This document shows positions 17,292-26,381 of a stretch of 64,000 bases of DNA, one piece after another; within the stretch, counting starts at the first letter, position 1, and every line of letters begins with the position of its first letter. Where the stretch lies: contig NZ_CP159258.1 of the NCBI RefSeq assembly GCF_040438925.1, positions 2,866,001 through 2,930,000 on the forward strand, read 5' to 3'. The stretch comes from Pseudomonas sp. MYb327 (GTDB taxonomy: Bacteria > Pseudomonadota > Gammaproteobacteria > Pseudomonadales > Pseudomonadaceae). The notes under the pieces are model-generated. The model was not told the DNA's origin. It saw only the letters and a program-made list of their open reading frames with translations, and did not search any database. A program made the position numbers and the translations under genes.

Positions 17292-18668
17292 TCAGAGCCA
17301 TTTAGCAAGACTTAGCATTAACGCTCCACACAAAGCGCCTACCAGCAACATTGGCAGCACAACAAGTTCGCGTTTGATGCTGAACAAGCCCAAACGTCGA
17401 TTGACATAAACAATCAGGATGAGTGTGGGGAACGTATGCAGGGCAACGCCCCAAATTGCATATTGCACCCCGCCAATGGCCAGCAACAGCGGCAGCAGAA
17501 CCCATAACGAGATAACCCGGATAATGTTATCCATGGCTTGGTATTTCGTGAGCCCCAGGGCAATCCACACTTGATGGGCCAATGTGTAACGCAATGTGAA
17601 AAAAGAAAGCGATAGAACCGCCATCATGCTGCCGGCTTCGGCGTAACGATCATCGTATAACACGCTGATGACCAGCGGACTGATGACCAGGAAGAGCCCC
17701 GTCAGAAACAGCAGGAATATGTCGATAATCAATTTGAAACGGTAATACAGCGCGCGCAGACGCACGGTGTCATCGCTTCTTGCAGCTTCGCTGAAGGCCG
17801 GCAGCGCCACCGCGCCTGCCAGTCTTTGCACACCGGTTTGGAGAGCTCCCAGGATCAGCACGGCAATGGAGTAGACACCCAGTTCCGTGGCCGACATGCT
17901 GCCGCCGAACCAGATGCGGTCACCATGCATGGCCAGGACGCCGACTGCCGACGACAACAGAATCCAGCGACCGAAAACAATTAACTCATCGAGCGCCGAG
18001 CGGTCCCAATGCAGGTGGTTGGCGGGACCTTTAAACCAGAATTGTCCCAGTAGCGTGCTGACCAATGCGGCGACCAGACCTGCACCGACCAGCGACCAGA
18101 TGGATCGGGTGAAGTAACCGATGACCAGCATCACCAGCAGACCGGCAAGCTGTGAAGCAAATTCGGCGAGGACGACTTTCTTTTGCTGGAAAGTCCGGAC
18201 TGCCACGTCGATTTTCGTCGACTGGAAACCATAAATGACCGCGGAAAGTCCGGTCAGGGCCAATACCAGTGGCAGCTCAGGTGCGGCGTAGGTGGAGTCC
18301 GGCGACCATAGGTTGATGGTTTGCGCAAACCAGGCGAAGGCCGCGACTAAAAGTGTCGCCGCGAAAAGAATAAAACCGCGCACGATCTGCACGGTCCAGA
18401 CGGTATTGAGAAACGCCGGTTCGTCGCCACGCTGACTCTGGATGATGTTTTGGCGCAAGCCGACATCGGAGAGCAAATGGAGCACCACCGACACGGTGGT
18501 GGCGATGATCATGATGCCGAACATCTCCGGCATCAGCAGGCGAGCCATCACGAGATTGCCACCCAGACGGATGGCTTGAGACGTTATGAGCGCCAGTATG
18601 TTCCATGCCCCGGCGGATATCGCTCGCTTGCGCAGGCTCAACGATGGCGATATATCAAATGAAGGCAT
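17292..18668 (-). CDS. Wzx-type lipid-linked oligosaccharide flippase
   Basis: A 458-aa integral membrane protein of the MOP/Wzx superfamily with about 12-14 helices. The N-terminus (ISAGAWNILALITSQAIRLGGNLVMARLLMPEMFGIM) is typical of polysaccharide transporters. It moves the undecaprenyl-linked repeat unit to the periplasmic face for the polymerase encoded divergently. ATG 18668 is chosen; the frame is open to 18749 but that extension is not family-like. The 98-base divergent gap to the polymerase gene should contain both promoters. Confidence 0.88.
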   Translation of the reverse strand: MPSFDISPSLSLRKRAISAGAWNILALITSQAIRLGGNLVMARLLMPEMFGIMIIATTVSVVLHLLSDVGLRQNIIQSQRGDEPAFLNTVWTVQIVRGFILFAATLLVAAFAWFAQTINLWSPDSTYAAPELPLVLALTGLSAVIYGFQSTKIDVAVRTFQQKKVVLAEFASQLAGLLVMLVIGYFTRSIWSLVGAGLVAALVSTLLGQFWFKGPANHLHWDRSALDELIVFGRWILLSSAVGVLAMHGDRIWFGGSMSATELGVYSIAVLILGALQTGVQRLAGAVALPAFSEAARSDDTVRLRALYYRFKLIIDIFLLFLTGLFLVISPLVISVLYDDRYAEAGSMMAVLSLSFFTLRYTLAHQVWIALGLTKYQAMDNIIRVISLWVLLPLLLAIGGVQYAIWGVALHTFPTLILIVYVNRRLGLFSIKRELVVLPMLLVGALCGALMLSLAKWL

Positions 18669-18765
18669 AACATCAAATCCCGGACTCAGTGGCACGCAAG
18701 TTACTATAGTAGCAATCAGACATTCCACTACCCATCGCTCGCCCACCAAAAAAGTTCAATAACCC

Positions 18766-20292
18766 ATGCCTGAGCACATTCGCGCGTTAATCGTCATTCT
18801 GGTTCTAGCAATCATCGTTTTCACCCTCGCACGCCGTCCGGCGGCTGACTTGATTCCCCGAAACGACTTCACTCGCCGCCGCAACCTGTGGTTCGCATTG
18901 ACGTTACTGGCCTTTGTCTCGCACAGTTTCTGGGTGTATGCGGGCGTCACGGCGATCGTTTTAACCGTCACACGACAACGGGAACGCAACCCGCTGGCGC
19001 TTTTTTTCTTTCTGTTGTTCCTCATCCCGACGGCCTCGGCGCAGATTCCCGGCTTCGGCGTGATCAATTATTTTTTTGATCTGAACCATATTCGCCTCCT
19101 GGCGTTGTTCGTGTTGCTCCCGGCGTTTTTTTCGCTACGCAAGCGCGCAGGTACTGTCCCGTTCGGGCGCATCTGGCCTGACAAGCTGTTAGCCCTCTAT
19201 CTGACACTCACCAGCCTGTTGTTTCTGCGTGAAACCACGGTGACTGACACTCTGCGCCAGACGGCCTACCTGTTTATCGAAGTCTTCCTGCCGTACTACG
19301 TTGCCAGCCGGGCGATGAAGGACCTCAGCGATTTCCGCGATGCCCTGCTCGGTTTTGTACTCGCCGCCATGGTGCTGTCGATGATCGCTCTCGTCGAATT
19401 TTCCCGGAGCTGGTTGCTGTACTCCGCGCTTGTCGACGCCTTGGGCATGCAATGGGAAATATCCGGCTACTTGAGCCGCGGTGGTTCGTTGCGCGCCAGC
19501 GCCACCACCGGCCAGGCCATTGCGCTGGGATACACCATTACAGTGGCGATCGGCTTTTACCTGTTTCTTCAGGAAAGCGTACGCAGCCGAATGCAACGTA
19601 CTCTCGGCGCACTCTTGCTGGCCGGCGGCCTGTTTGCGCCACTGTCCCGCGGCCCCTGGATCGGTGCGGCAGTCATGATCACCGCATTCATTGCCACCGG
19701 GCGTAAGGCAGCCAAACGCCTGATGCTGCTGGGACTCGCGGGCTTACTCGCCCTCCCCCTTCTAGCCATCCTGCCTGGCGGGCAGAAGGTGCTCGATCTG
19801 CTGCCATTCATTGGCAATGTGGAAGTAGAAAACATCACATACCGGCAGCGTTTGTTCGATAACGCCATGATCGTTATTGAACGCAACCCCTGGTTCGGCT
19901 CTTTCGATTATCGCAGCACGCCGGAAATGCAGTCCCTGACTCAAGGCCAGGGCATCATCGATATCGTAAATACCTATATCGGTGTGGCGCTGGAGCTCGG
20001 CCTGATCGGACTGACAATCTTTGTGCTGTTCTTCGCCACCGTACTGCTCGGCATCCGCAAGGCGATACGTTCATTCCCTAACAAGGACGATGAGGCGCAT
20101 CGACTAGGACGTGCACTTCTTGCAACACTGGCCGGGATTCTGGTGACGATCGTTACCGTCAGCAGTATTTCGGTCATTCCCGTGGTGTATTGGTCGGTGG
20201 CCGGTCTCGGCGTCGCCTACGCTCAGATGTCGCGCAGGCTCGTACGCGTTACTCCTGCAATCCCTGCGAGTGCCAACCTTCAACTCCGGTAA
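18766..20292 (+). CDS. Wzy/O-antigen-ligase-type polysaccharide polymerase
   Basis: A 508-aa membrane protein with about 11-12 helices. It has the Wzy_C-type LSRGPWIGAAVM segment (about 290-300) and a large periplasmic loop (about 340-390) with conserved Arg residues. In this locus it should polymerise the flipped repeat units. A ligase of the exosortase-associated type is an alternative, because the same fold is used and a VPLPA-CTERM gene lies nearby. It is followed by the hydrolase gene with a one-base TAATG overlap. Confidence 0.85.
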   Translation: MPEHIRALIVILVLAIIVFTLARRPAADLIPRNDFTRRRNLWFALTLLAFVSHSFWVYAGVTAIVLTVTRQRERNPLALFFFLLFLIPTASAQIPGFGVINYFFDLNHIRLLALFVLLPAFFSLRKRAGTVPFGRIWPDKLLALYLTLTSLLFLRETTVTDTLRQTAYLFIEVFLPYYVASRAMKDLSDFRDALLGFVLAAMVLSMIALVEFSRSWLLYSALVDALGMQWEISGYLSRGGSLRASATTGQAIALGYTITVAIGFYLFLQESVRSRMQRTLGALLLAGGLFAPLSRGPWIGAAVMITAFIATGRKAAKRLMLLGLAGLLALPLLAILPGGQKVLDLLPFIGNVEVENITYRQRLFDNAMIVIERNPWFGSFDYRSTPEMQSLTQGQGIIDIVNTYIGVALELGLIGLTIFVLFFATVLLGIRKAIRSFPNKDDEAHRLGRALLATLAGILVTIVTVSSISVIPVVYWSVAGLGVAYAQMSRRLVRVTPAIPASANLQLR

Positions 20293-22919
20293 TGCCAATG
20301 CCCATTTTTTTTCGCCGCACCCGTTTGCAGCTTCTGACTCTTTTGTCTGTTTTTATCTGGCCGCTCAGCACCTGGGCATCGGACTGGGTCGTCAGCGTGG
20401 ATGAGCGCAGCGGCCTGCCAATGCTGGAGCGTGGCGGCAGTCCTGCGATGGCGTCCATTTTCACCTTCTGGGGAAACAACTGGGAATGGACCGGTTTTCC
20501 TACCCAGTTCAAGGTGAACAGCCCTTACAACTACTCCCTGGTTGGCCAGAACAAAGACCTGGATTTCGACCTGGCTGCGCAGTCTCAGAAAGCAGATGAG
20601 AAAACGCTGAGCTGGACCTTTGCCCTGGATGCGCGCAGCACGAAGACCAACGTGATGGGCGGAGGCATCGTCTTCAAGTTCGATCCCGAGGTGATCTCCG
20701 GCGAAATGGGCCAGCCGACCTTGCTACCCGACAACCGCGGCTGGTCCTGGGGCAATGCACAGGGGCGACGTATCGAAATGCGTTTTGAGCCTGCGTTGGC
20801 GAGCGTGTATTTCGAGCCGGGTGACAAGTCCGAAGTGCGGGCTTTTTTCTATAAAGGCGCAATCAAACCCGGCCAGCAGCACTTCAAGGCCACGTTAAGT
20901 GTGTCTGGCGACGTGGTACTTGGCCCGACCTCTACCGAGCGATTTGGAGCGGCAGATCCGAAGAGCTGGCCGACCGACAAACTGGACTTCAAGACCTCTC
21001 CGGTCGATCTGTCCTTTCTCAACGCCAACGAAAAACCCGCCGGCAAACGGGGCTTCGTCAAAGCATCCGGCGAGCAATTGCTGTTTGCGGACAACACCCC
21101 GGCGCGTTTCTGGGGTACCAACATAACGTCCTACGCGCTGTTCCGCACACCCGACGATGCCATCAAGCAGCAGGCCAAGCGCTTGTCGGCGCTCGGGTTC
21201 AATCTTGTGCGACTGCACCACCACGACTCTCCATGGGTCAGCCCGAACATCTTTGGCGACGCCGAACTCTTGCGTGACACTCAGCGTTTGAGCCCCGAGT
21301 CACTGAAGAAAATCGACTGGTGGATCAAGTGCCTGAAAGATGAAGGCATCTATGTTTGGCTCGATATGCACGTCGAACGAAGCCTGATGAAGAGCGACAA
21401 TATTTATGCCTTCGATGAAATGCCAAAAAACGAAAGAGGCAATGCGGATCTCAAGGGCTATGCCTATGTAAACCTCACCATTCAGCAGGCCATGAAACGC
21501 TTCACCGAAGCCTATCTGACCCATGTAAACCCTTACACCGGCCTCGCTTACAAAGACGATCCAGCCGTCGCCGCCGTCCTGATCACAAACGAAAACGACG
21601 TCACTCATCACTTTGGCAACAGCCTTTTGCCGGACAAAGATGTTCCAAAACACAGCAAGCTTTATATGGCCGAAGCCGAAGCCTTCGCCAATCAGCACAA
21701 TCTGTCTTCCGGTGATACCTGGCGCTCTTGGGAGCATGGCCCCGCCAAGTTATTTCTTAACGACCTGGAGCGGCGCTTCAACGCAGACATGATCGAACAC
21801 ATGCGCAAGTTGGGCGTAAAGGTGCCGATCGCGACGACCAGCAGTTGGGGCGGCGAAGGACTGAGCTCGCTGCCTGCCCTTACCGCTGGAGACGTCATTG
21901 ACGTCCACAGCTACGGCGGCTCCGGACAGCTGGAAAAGAATCCGCTCACCAGCGCCGGCGTGATCAACTGGATTGCTGCTGGCCAGGTTACGGGCAAACC
22001 CCTGACCGTCACCGAGTGGAACAACGAACCCTTCCCCACACCCGACCGCCATTCGCTGCCGCTCTATATTGCCGGCACCGCCAGCCACCAAGGCTGGGAT
22101 TCGTTGATGCAGTTCGCATACAGCCAGGAGCCGTTGTCCGGCGAATGGGTGACGGCGAGCAACTGGCACGCTTACAACGACCCGGCATTGCTGGCCACCC
22201 TGCCCGCCGCCGCCTTGCTGTATCGCCGGGGCGATGTTCGCGAAGCCAATACGACCTATGTTTTCGCACCGACCCCAGCCACCCTGTTCAACCAATCCAT
22301 CACGGCGGCCAATTCCGCCCTTCTGCGCACGGCCATGGAGAAAGGCAAGCTGGAAATCGCCATGCCCCAGACGCCGGAATTGCCTTGGTTGCAGCCAGGC
22401 GTCATCCCGGCTGATGCAAAGGTGTTTCATGACCCCAACCAGTCGCTGCTGGACGCCAATGCCAGCGAGTCCACGACAGACACGGGCGAGCTGAAACGCA
22501 ATTGGAAACAAGGCATCTACACCATCGATACGCCACGCACCCAGGCAGTAACCGGCTGGATCGGCGGCGAGTCGATCAGTCTCGGCAACCTCCAGGTTCA
22601 AGTGAAAACCGCGAATGCCAGTGTGGTGGTGCAAAGCCTGGACGATGCTCCTGTCGGCAAATCTCAGGACCTGTTGATTTCGTTGGGCACTCGCGCTATC
22701 CCTGGTGACGATGACAAGCCACCGTTTCATGTCGAGCCTCTGGAAGGCACGCTGACCATCCAGGCACCGCCCGGCTTGACGCTTTACACCCACGGCATCC
22801 TGGCGCAAATGAAGAAGTTGCCCGCCACCTACCTTGATGGACGCTATACCATCAAGTTCGACGGCCGGCAGTCTGCCAATTGGTTGTTTTTGAAAAAAAG
22901 CGCGCCGGTCACCCAATAA
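20292..22919 (+). CDS. Secreted glycoside hydrolase (GH5/GH39-like TIM barrel) of the polysaccharide locus
   Basis: About 875 aa: a Sec signal peptide (MPIFFRRTR... to about 36 ending TWAS), a beta-rich N-terminal domain (about 40-260), a TIM-barrel catalytic region (FWGTN about 274 through VTEWN) and a beta-rich C-terminal part. E434 in ITNEND is the likely acid/base and E575 in VTEWNNEP the likely nucleophile, matching the retaining clan GH-A pattern. Polysaccharide loci often carry such an enzyme (for example PslG), which trims or releases polymer in the periplasm. The frame is open upstream inside the polymerase gene, but ATG 20292 (or 20298) directly precedes the signal peptide. Confidence 0.82.
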   Translation: MPMPIFFRRTRLQLLTLLSVFIWPLSTWASDWVVSVDERSGLPMLERGGSPAMASIFTFWGNNWEWTGFPTQFKVNSPYNYSLVGQNKDLDFDLAAQSQKADEKTLSWTFALDARSTKTNVMGGGIVFKFDPEVISGEMGQPTLLPDNRGWSWGNAQGRRIEMRFEPALASVYFEPGDKSEVRAFFYKGAIKPGQQHFKATLSVSGDVVLGPTSTERFGAADPKSWPTDKLDFKTSPVDLSFLNANEKPAGKRGFVKASGEQLLFADNTPARFWGTNITSYALFRTPDDAIKQQAKRLSALGFNLVRLHHHDSPWVSPNIFGDAELLRDTQRLSPESLKKIDWWIKCLKDEGIYVWLDMHVERSLMKSDNIYAFDEMPKNERGNADLKGYAYVNLTIQQAMKRFTEAYLTHVNPYTGLAYKDDPAVAAVLITNENDVTHHFGNSLLPDKDVPKHSKLYMAEAEAFANQHNLSSGDTWRSWEHGPAKLFLNDLERRFNADMIEHMRKLGVKVPIATTSSWGGEGLSSLPALTAGDVIDVHSYGGSGQLEKNPLTSAGVINWIAAGQVTGKPLTVTEWNNEPFPTPDRHSLPLYIAGTASHQGWDSLMQFAYSQEPLSGEWVTASNWHAYNDPALLATLPAAALLYRRGDVREANTTYVFAPTPATLFNQSITAANSALLRTAMEKGKLEIAMPQTPELPWLQPGVIPADAKVFHDPNQSLLDANASESTTDTGELKRNWKQGIYTIDTPRTQAVTGWIGGESISLGNLQVQVKTANASVVVQSLDDAPVGKSQDLLISLGTRAIPGDDDKPPFHVEPLEGTLTIQAPPGLTLYTHGILAQMKKLPATYLDGRYTIKFDGRQSANWLFLKKSAPVTQ

Positions 22920-22962
22920 GAATTCCACCCCGCGCTTACAGCTCACAGGAGAAGATATCAGG

Positions 22963-23940
22963 ATGAAATTTTTGGTTGTTGGCGGCGCAGGCTACATCGG
23001 CTCACATATGGTCAAGCACTTGCTGCGCGAAGATCATGAAGTGGTGGTGGCCGATAACTTTTCCACGGGCCACCGCAGCGCGCTGACGGGCGGGAAACTG
23101 GTTGAGCTGGACATCGCAGACGCGCAAGCGCTGGATGCTTTATTTGCGCAGCACCGCTTCGATGCGGTGTTCCACTTCGCCTCATTCATACAGGTCGGCG
23201 AATCCGTTACCGAGCCTGCCAAGTATTACCAAAACAACCTGGCCGCGACATTGACGCTACTGCAAGCCATGGTTCGCGCCGGGGTCAAACATTTCATTTT
23301 CTCCTCGACCGCCGCCGTTTACGGCGATCCGGAATATATCCCTATCGACGAACAGCATCCCAAGGCCGCGATCAACCCTTATGGTCGCAGCAAGTGGATG
23401 GTTGAGCAGATGCTTGAGGATTTCGACCGCGCATACGGGTTGAAATCGGTTTGCCTGCGTTACTTCAATGCTGCCGGAGCCGACCCTGAAGGTCAGCTGG
23501 GCGAACGCCATGAACCGGAGACCCACCTGCTGCCATTGATCCTGCAGGCGGCTTCCGGTCGACGTGCGAGCATTACCGTATTTGGCCGTGATTACGACAC
23601 ACCGGACGGTACATGCATTCGAGACTACGTCCACGTGGTCGATCTCGTCGCCGCTCACGCGCTGGCCGTGGACTATCTGTTGGCCGGCGGGGCAAGCACC
23701 GCTTTCAACCTCGGAAATGGCCAGGGCTTCTCGGTACAGCAAGTGATCGACACGGCGCGAGGCGTGACTGGGAGGGCGATCTCCATCAGCGAAGCGCCCC
23801 GCCGTGCCGGCGATCCACCACGCCTGGTCGCCGACCCACGCAGAGCCTGCGATCTGCTGGGCTGGCAACCGCAGTTTTCGTCACTGGAACAGATCGTGGC
23901 GCACGCCTGGAGCTGGGAACAAAAGTATCCATGGCATTGA
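22963..23940 (+). CDS. galE: UDP-glucose 4-epimerase
   Basis: A 325-aa short-chain dehydrogenase-fold epimerase interconverting UDP-glucose and UDP-galactose (or the GlcNAc/GalNAc pair). The NAD site GGAGYIGS lies at 7-14. S115/T116 with Y140 and K144 (YGRSK) form the catalytic set, and RYFNAAGADPEG and RDYVHVVDL are typical of GalE. It lies 43 bases after the hydrolase stop with an AGGAG ribosome site, and probably supplies a galactose donor for the glycosyltransferases. A second galE elsewhere in the genome is likely. Confidence 0.93.
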   Translation: MKFLVVGGAGYIGSHMVKHLLREDHEVVVADNFSTGHRSALTGGKLVELDIADAQALDALFAQHRFDAVFHFASFIQVGESVTEPAKYYQNNLAATLTLLQAMVRAGVKHFIFSSTAAVYGDPEYIPIDEQHPKAAINPYGRSKWMVEQMLEDFDRAYGLKSVCLRYFNAAGADPEGQLGERHEPETHLLPLILQAASGRRASITVFGRDYDTPDGTCIRDYVHVVDLVAAHALAVDYLLAGGASTAFNLGNGQGFSVQQVIDTARGVTGRAISISEAPRRAGDPPRLVADPRRACDLLGWQPQFSSLEQIVAHAWSWEQKYPWH

Positions 23941-23957
23941 GTGCAGGCCACTGAGCA

Positions 23958-23980
23958 TCGGCGCTAGCGAGTAGCGCCGA
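23958..23980. terminator. Hairpin between convergent galE and kinase genes
   Basis: TCGGCGCTA and TAGCGCCGA form a perfect 9-bp GC-rich stem with a GCGAG loop, placed between the two convergent stops. It is a likely bidirectional terminator, though no long T run follows. Confidence 0.5.
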
Positions 23981-23983
23981 CTA

Positions 23984-24787
23984 TCAGGAGTAAGAGCGCT
24001 TTTGAGGCTCGGCTTTGTTCAGCACCGTCCCGATCAGGTTTGCAGACCCCAAGTGATGCAGGCTGTCCTCGATCTCTCGCTTGCTGTTCATGCCGTTACC
24101 GACCACCAGCAGGACGCAATCGAACTTGGGCAAGACCGTCAGAACATCGTCAGAGCTGAGCAATGGCGGCAAGTCGAAAATCACGATGCGTGAGTCGTAG
24201 CGTTCACGCAGATCCGAAATCAGATGGCTCACCGCGGGCGATGACAGCACCTCGGTGGAGAGAGGAATAGGCTCACGCGTCGGCAGGACTACGAAGCGAG
24301 GCAAGGTCGGATTGACCAGCACTTCCTGAAGCTCAGCTTCATCTGCCAGATATTCATTGAGCGATTTATCCATCGGCAAGTCCAGGTAGGCACCCACCTT
24401 CGGACGACGCAAATCGAAGTCCACCAGCAACGCTGTCTTCGTCGTGTGATGCGCGATGCTCATTGCCAGGTTGATCGCCAACACCGTCTTGCCCGCATCC
24501 GGAGTCGGCGAGGTAATAGCCAGCGTGCGCCAGCCATTCTCTTCCATCACTTTAAGAACCTGCGTGCGCAGCAAATCGAACGCCCAGCCCATGTTCGAAT
24601 TCTTGTTGAACGACACAATCCTGTGTCGCTCAAGGTGCTCCGCCCGCAAAGGCACAACCTTGGTTTGCACATAGCTGAGCGCGTTAAGCGTTGCAGCTTG
24701 CTCGGCTGGCGTCGGCTGATGCGTGGTGACGAGCGCTGACGAAGCGTGCTGCTCGGCTTTATCACTCGCTGGTTTGATAATTTTCAC
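23984..24787 (-). CDS. CpsD/EpsG-like BY-kinase-type ATPase partner of the chain-length protein
   Basis: A 267-aa cytoplasmic P-loop ATPase of the bacterial tyrosine kinase group. Walker A PTPDAGKT lies at 94-101, Walker A' LLVDFDLRRP at about 120-129 and Walker B IVIFDLPP near 205. It is split from its membrane activator, which is encoded directly upstream, as in CpsC/CpsD-type systems. The GTG at 24787 is chosen because AAGGAG lies 7 bases ahead; an open extension to 24919 overlaps the upstream gene. The C-terminus has only one Tyr (in RSYS) and no tyrosine cluster, so autophosphorylation there is doubtful. Confidence 0.82.
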   Translation of the reverse strand: MKIIKPASDKAEQHASSALVTTHQPTPAEQAATLNALSYVQTKVVPLRAEHLERHRIVSFNKNSNMGWAFDLLRTQVLKVMEENGWRTLAITSPTPDAGKTVLAINLAMSIAHHTTKTALLVDFDLRRPKVGAYLDLPMDKSLNEYLADEAELQEVLVNPTLPRFVVLPTREPIPLSTEVLSSPAVSHLISDLRERYDSRIVIFDLPPLLSSDDVLTVLPKFDCVLLVVGNGMNSKREIEDSLHHLGSANLIGTVLNKAEPQKRSYS

Positions 24788-24798
24788 GGCCAAACTCC

Positions 24799-26361
24799 TT
24801 ATGCAAACCGTGCCAGAGCTTTGAAAATCAAAAGATCCAATGGCATGTAGAAGAAGTGCAGGAGCACCAGAAGGGTCACGACTATCGCGACGCCACAGAG
24901 GATCATAAGCTTTCGCCACTTCTTGCGAAGTGCCATTTCCGCCTTGGTTGGAATATAGGGGATTGCGACCAATACGCGCCGGCCCACCACACTCGACAGC
25001 GCCTCGACTCCGCGCACACGCTGATTCAACATTTCAAGCAGCATCACCAGGGCACCAGCGCCGACCGGGGCGAGAACAAAGCCCAGGGCAACCACTTTTT
25101 TGCGGTTCGGCCTTACAGGCTTTTCGGGCATCAGTGGCGCTTCCAGCAAAACAAAACGTTCCGCTTTGTTTTCCTGCTCCAGGCTTTCGGAGATTTTCGC
25201 GCTCATCTCTTTGGTGCGAATTTCTTCATATTTTTTGCGAGCGTTTTCATGGTCACGCATCAACGTGACCAAACCGCGCTCGACCTGCGGCGTCTCGAGA
25301 ATTTGCGCCTCGTAGTCGCTGATCTTGCCGAGGATTTCTTTCTTTTGATCGGCCAGCGACTTGATGCGCGTTTCCGCGGCGGCGATCCGGGCCTGAGCCT
25401 TGGCGACATCGAGACTCACCGGAGCGCCGGCACTAGAGGTACCAGCCCCTCTGGCCTCGAGTGCAGCGATTTTGCGTTTGATCGCACGAACATCAGGGTG
25501 GGCGTCGGTATAGACCGTCAGCAACCGAGCGTACTCGGCCTTGAGGCTGCCCAGGTCCTGTGGTTTGTCAGTCCCCGCGATGACTCCGGGTTTGGTCGCA
25601 ACGCCGGCTACGGCTGAGGAAAGCTCCAGTTCGTTGAAGCGCAACTCCTCGCGAGCAGTCTTGTAGTCACGGTCGACTTCCTTGAGCTCGGATTCAGCGC
25701 GGGTCAGCATGTTCATGCGCAATTCCTGATGCTCAGGTAGCGCGTTGCTGTGCGCCTGCTTGAAGTCCGCCAACTGATTCTCAAGAGCTTGCAGTTCAAC
25801 CCTGAGCTTGTCCGCCTCTTGTGTCAGGAACTCTGTCGTTTCACTGGCGCGTTCGGTGCGCTGCTTGATGTTTTCATCGAGAAACAGTGTCACCAGTTCT
25901 TTGGCAACCTGGTTCGCAATCTCTGGCTCCCGGTGCTCAAAGGCAAGACGGAACGCGATAGTCACTTCTCCGCGGCCTTTGACGTCAGCGCTGACCAGGG
26001 AGACTGAAATCGCATTGCGCATCTCATCGATCTTTTCCGACAGGGTCAGTTGACGGCTTTGCTGCGAGAAGAGGTTGTACTTGTTGATGATCCCTTCCAG
26101 GTGCTCACGAGTCATCACGCGCTGGCGAATGACTTCGATGCGCTCATCGGCAAAGGAATTGTTATTGGCAGCAACCAGATCCGGTGAAATCTGCTGAGAC
26201 TCCACCAGAATGGTTCCGGATGACTGATAGATAGGCGGGATAGAGACCGCCACCGCCACAGACACACCGAGTATTACCGCGCAACTGATGATCAACAGCA
26301 GGGCGTGGTGCTTGATTACAGCAATGTAGTCGTTGAGCGACATTTCGTATTCAGAGGTCAT
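24799..26361 (-). CDS. Polysaccharide chain-length determinant (Wzz/GNVR-type co-polymerase)
   Basis: A 520-aa inner-membrane protein: a first helix at about 25-48, a long periplasmic part with coiled-coil stretches (about 160-240 and 290-370), the proline-rich LLEAPLMPEKPVRPNRKK segment leading into another helix near 405-425, and an extra C-terminal hydrophobic tail. It controls polymer length and activates the kinase encoded next (12-base gap). The exosortase-associated EPS version (EpsF-like) has the same size and layout. ATG 26361 is chosen over an upstream GTG. Confidence 0.85.
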   Translation of the reverse strand: MTSEYEMSLNDYIAVIKHHALLLIISCAVILGVSVAVAVSIPPIYQSSGTILVESQQISPDLVAANNNSFADERIEVIRQRVMTREHLEGIINKYNLFSQQSRQLTLSEKIDEMRNAISVSLVSADVKGRGEVTIAFRLAFEHREPEIANQVAKELVTLFLDENIKQRTERASETTEFLTQEADKLRVELQALENQLADFKQAHSNALPEHQELRMNMLTRAESELKEVDRDYKTAREELRFNELELSSAVAGVATKPGVIAGTDKPQDLGSLKAEYARLLTVYTDAHPDVRAIKRKIAALEARGAGTSSAGAPVSLDVAKAQARIAAAETRIKSLADQKKEILGKISDYEAQILETPQVERGLVTLMRDHENARKKYEEIRTKEMSAKISESLEQENKAERFVLLEAPLMPEKPVRPNRKKVVALGFVLAPVGAGALVMLLEMLNQRVRGVEALSSVVGRRVLVAIPYIPTKAEMALRKKWRKLMILCGVAIVVTLLVLLHFFYMPLDLLIFKALARFA

Positions 26362-26381
26362 ATTTCTCACGCAGCTGAATT

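Noticed and set aside
18766..20292. Possible exosortase hidden in the polymerase gene
   Set aside because: The LSRGPWIG segment, about 11-12 helices and the large periplasmic loop are those of Wzy/ligase proteins; the exosortase Cys/Arg/His arrangement was not seen.
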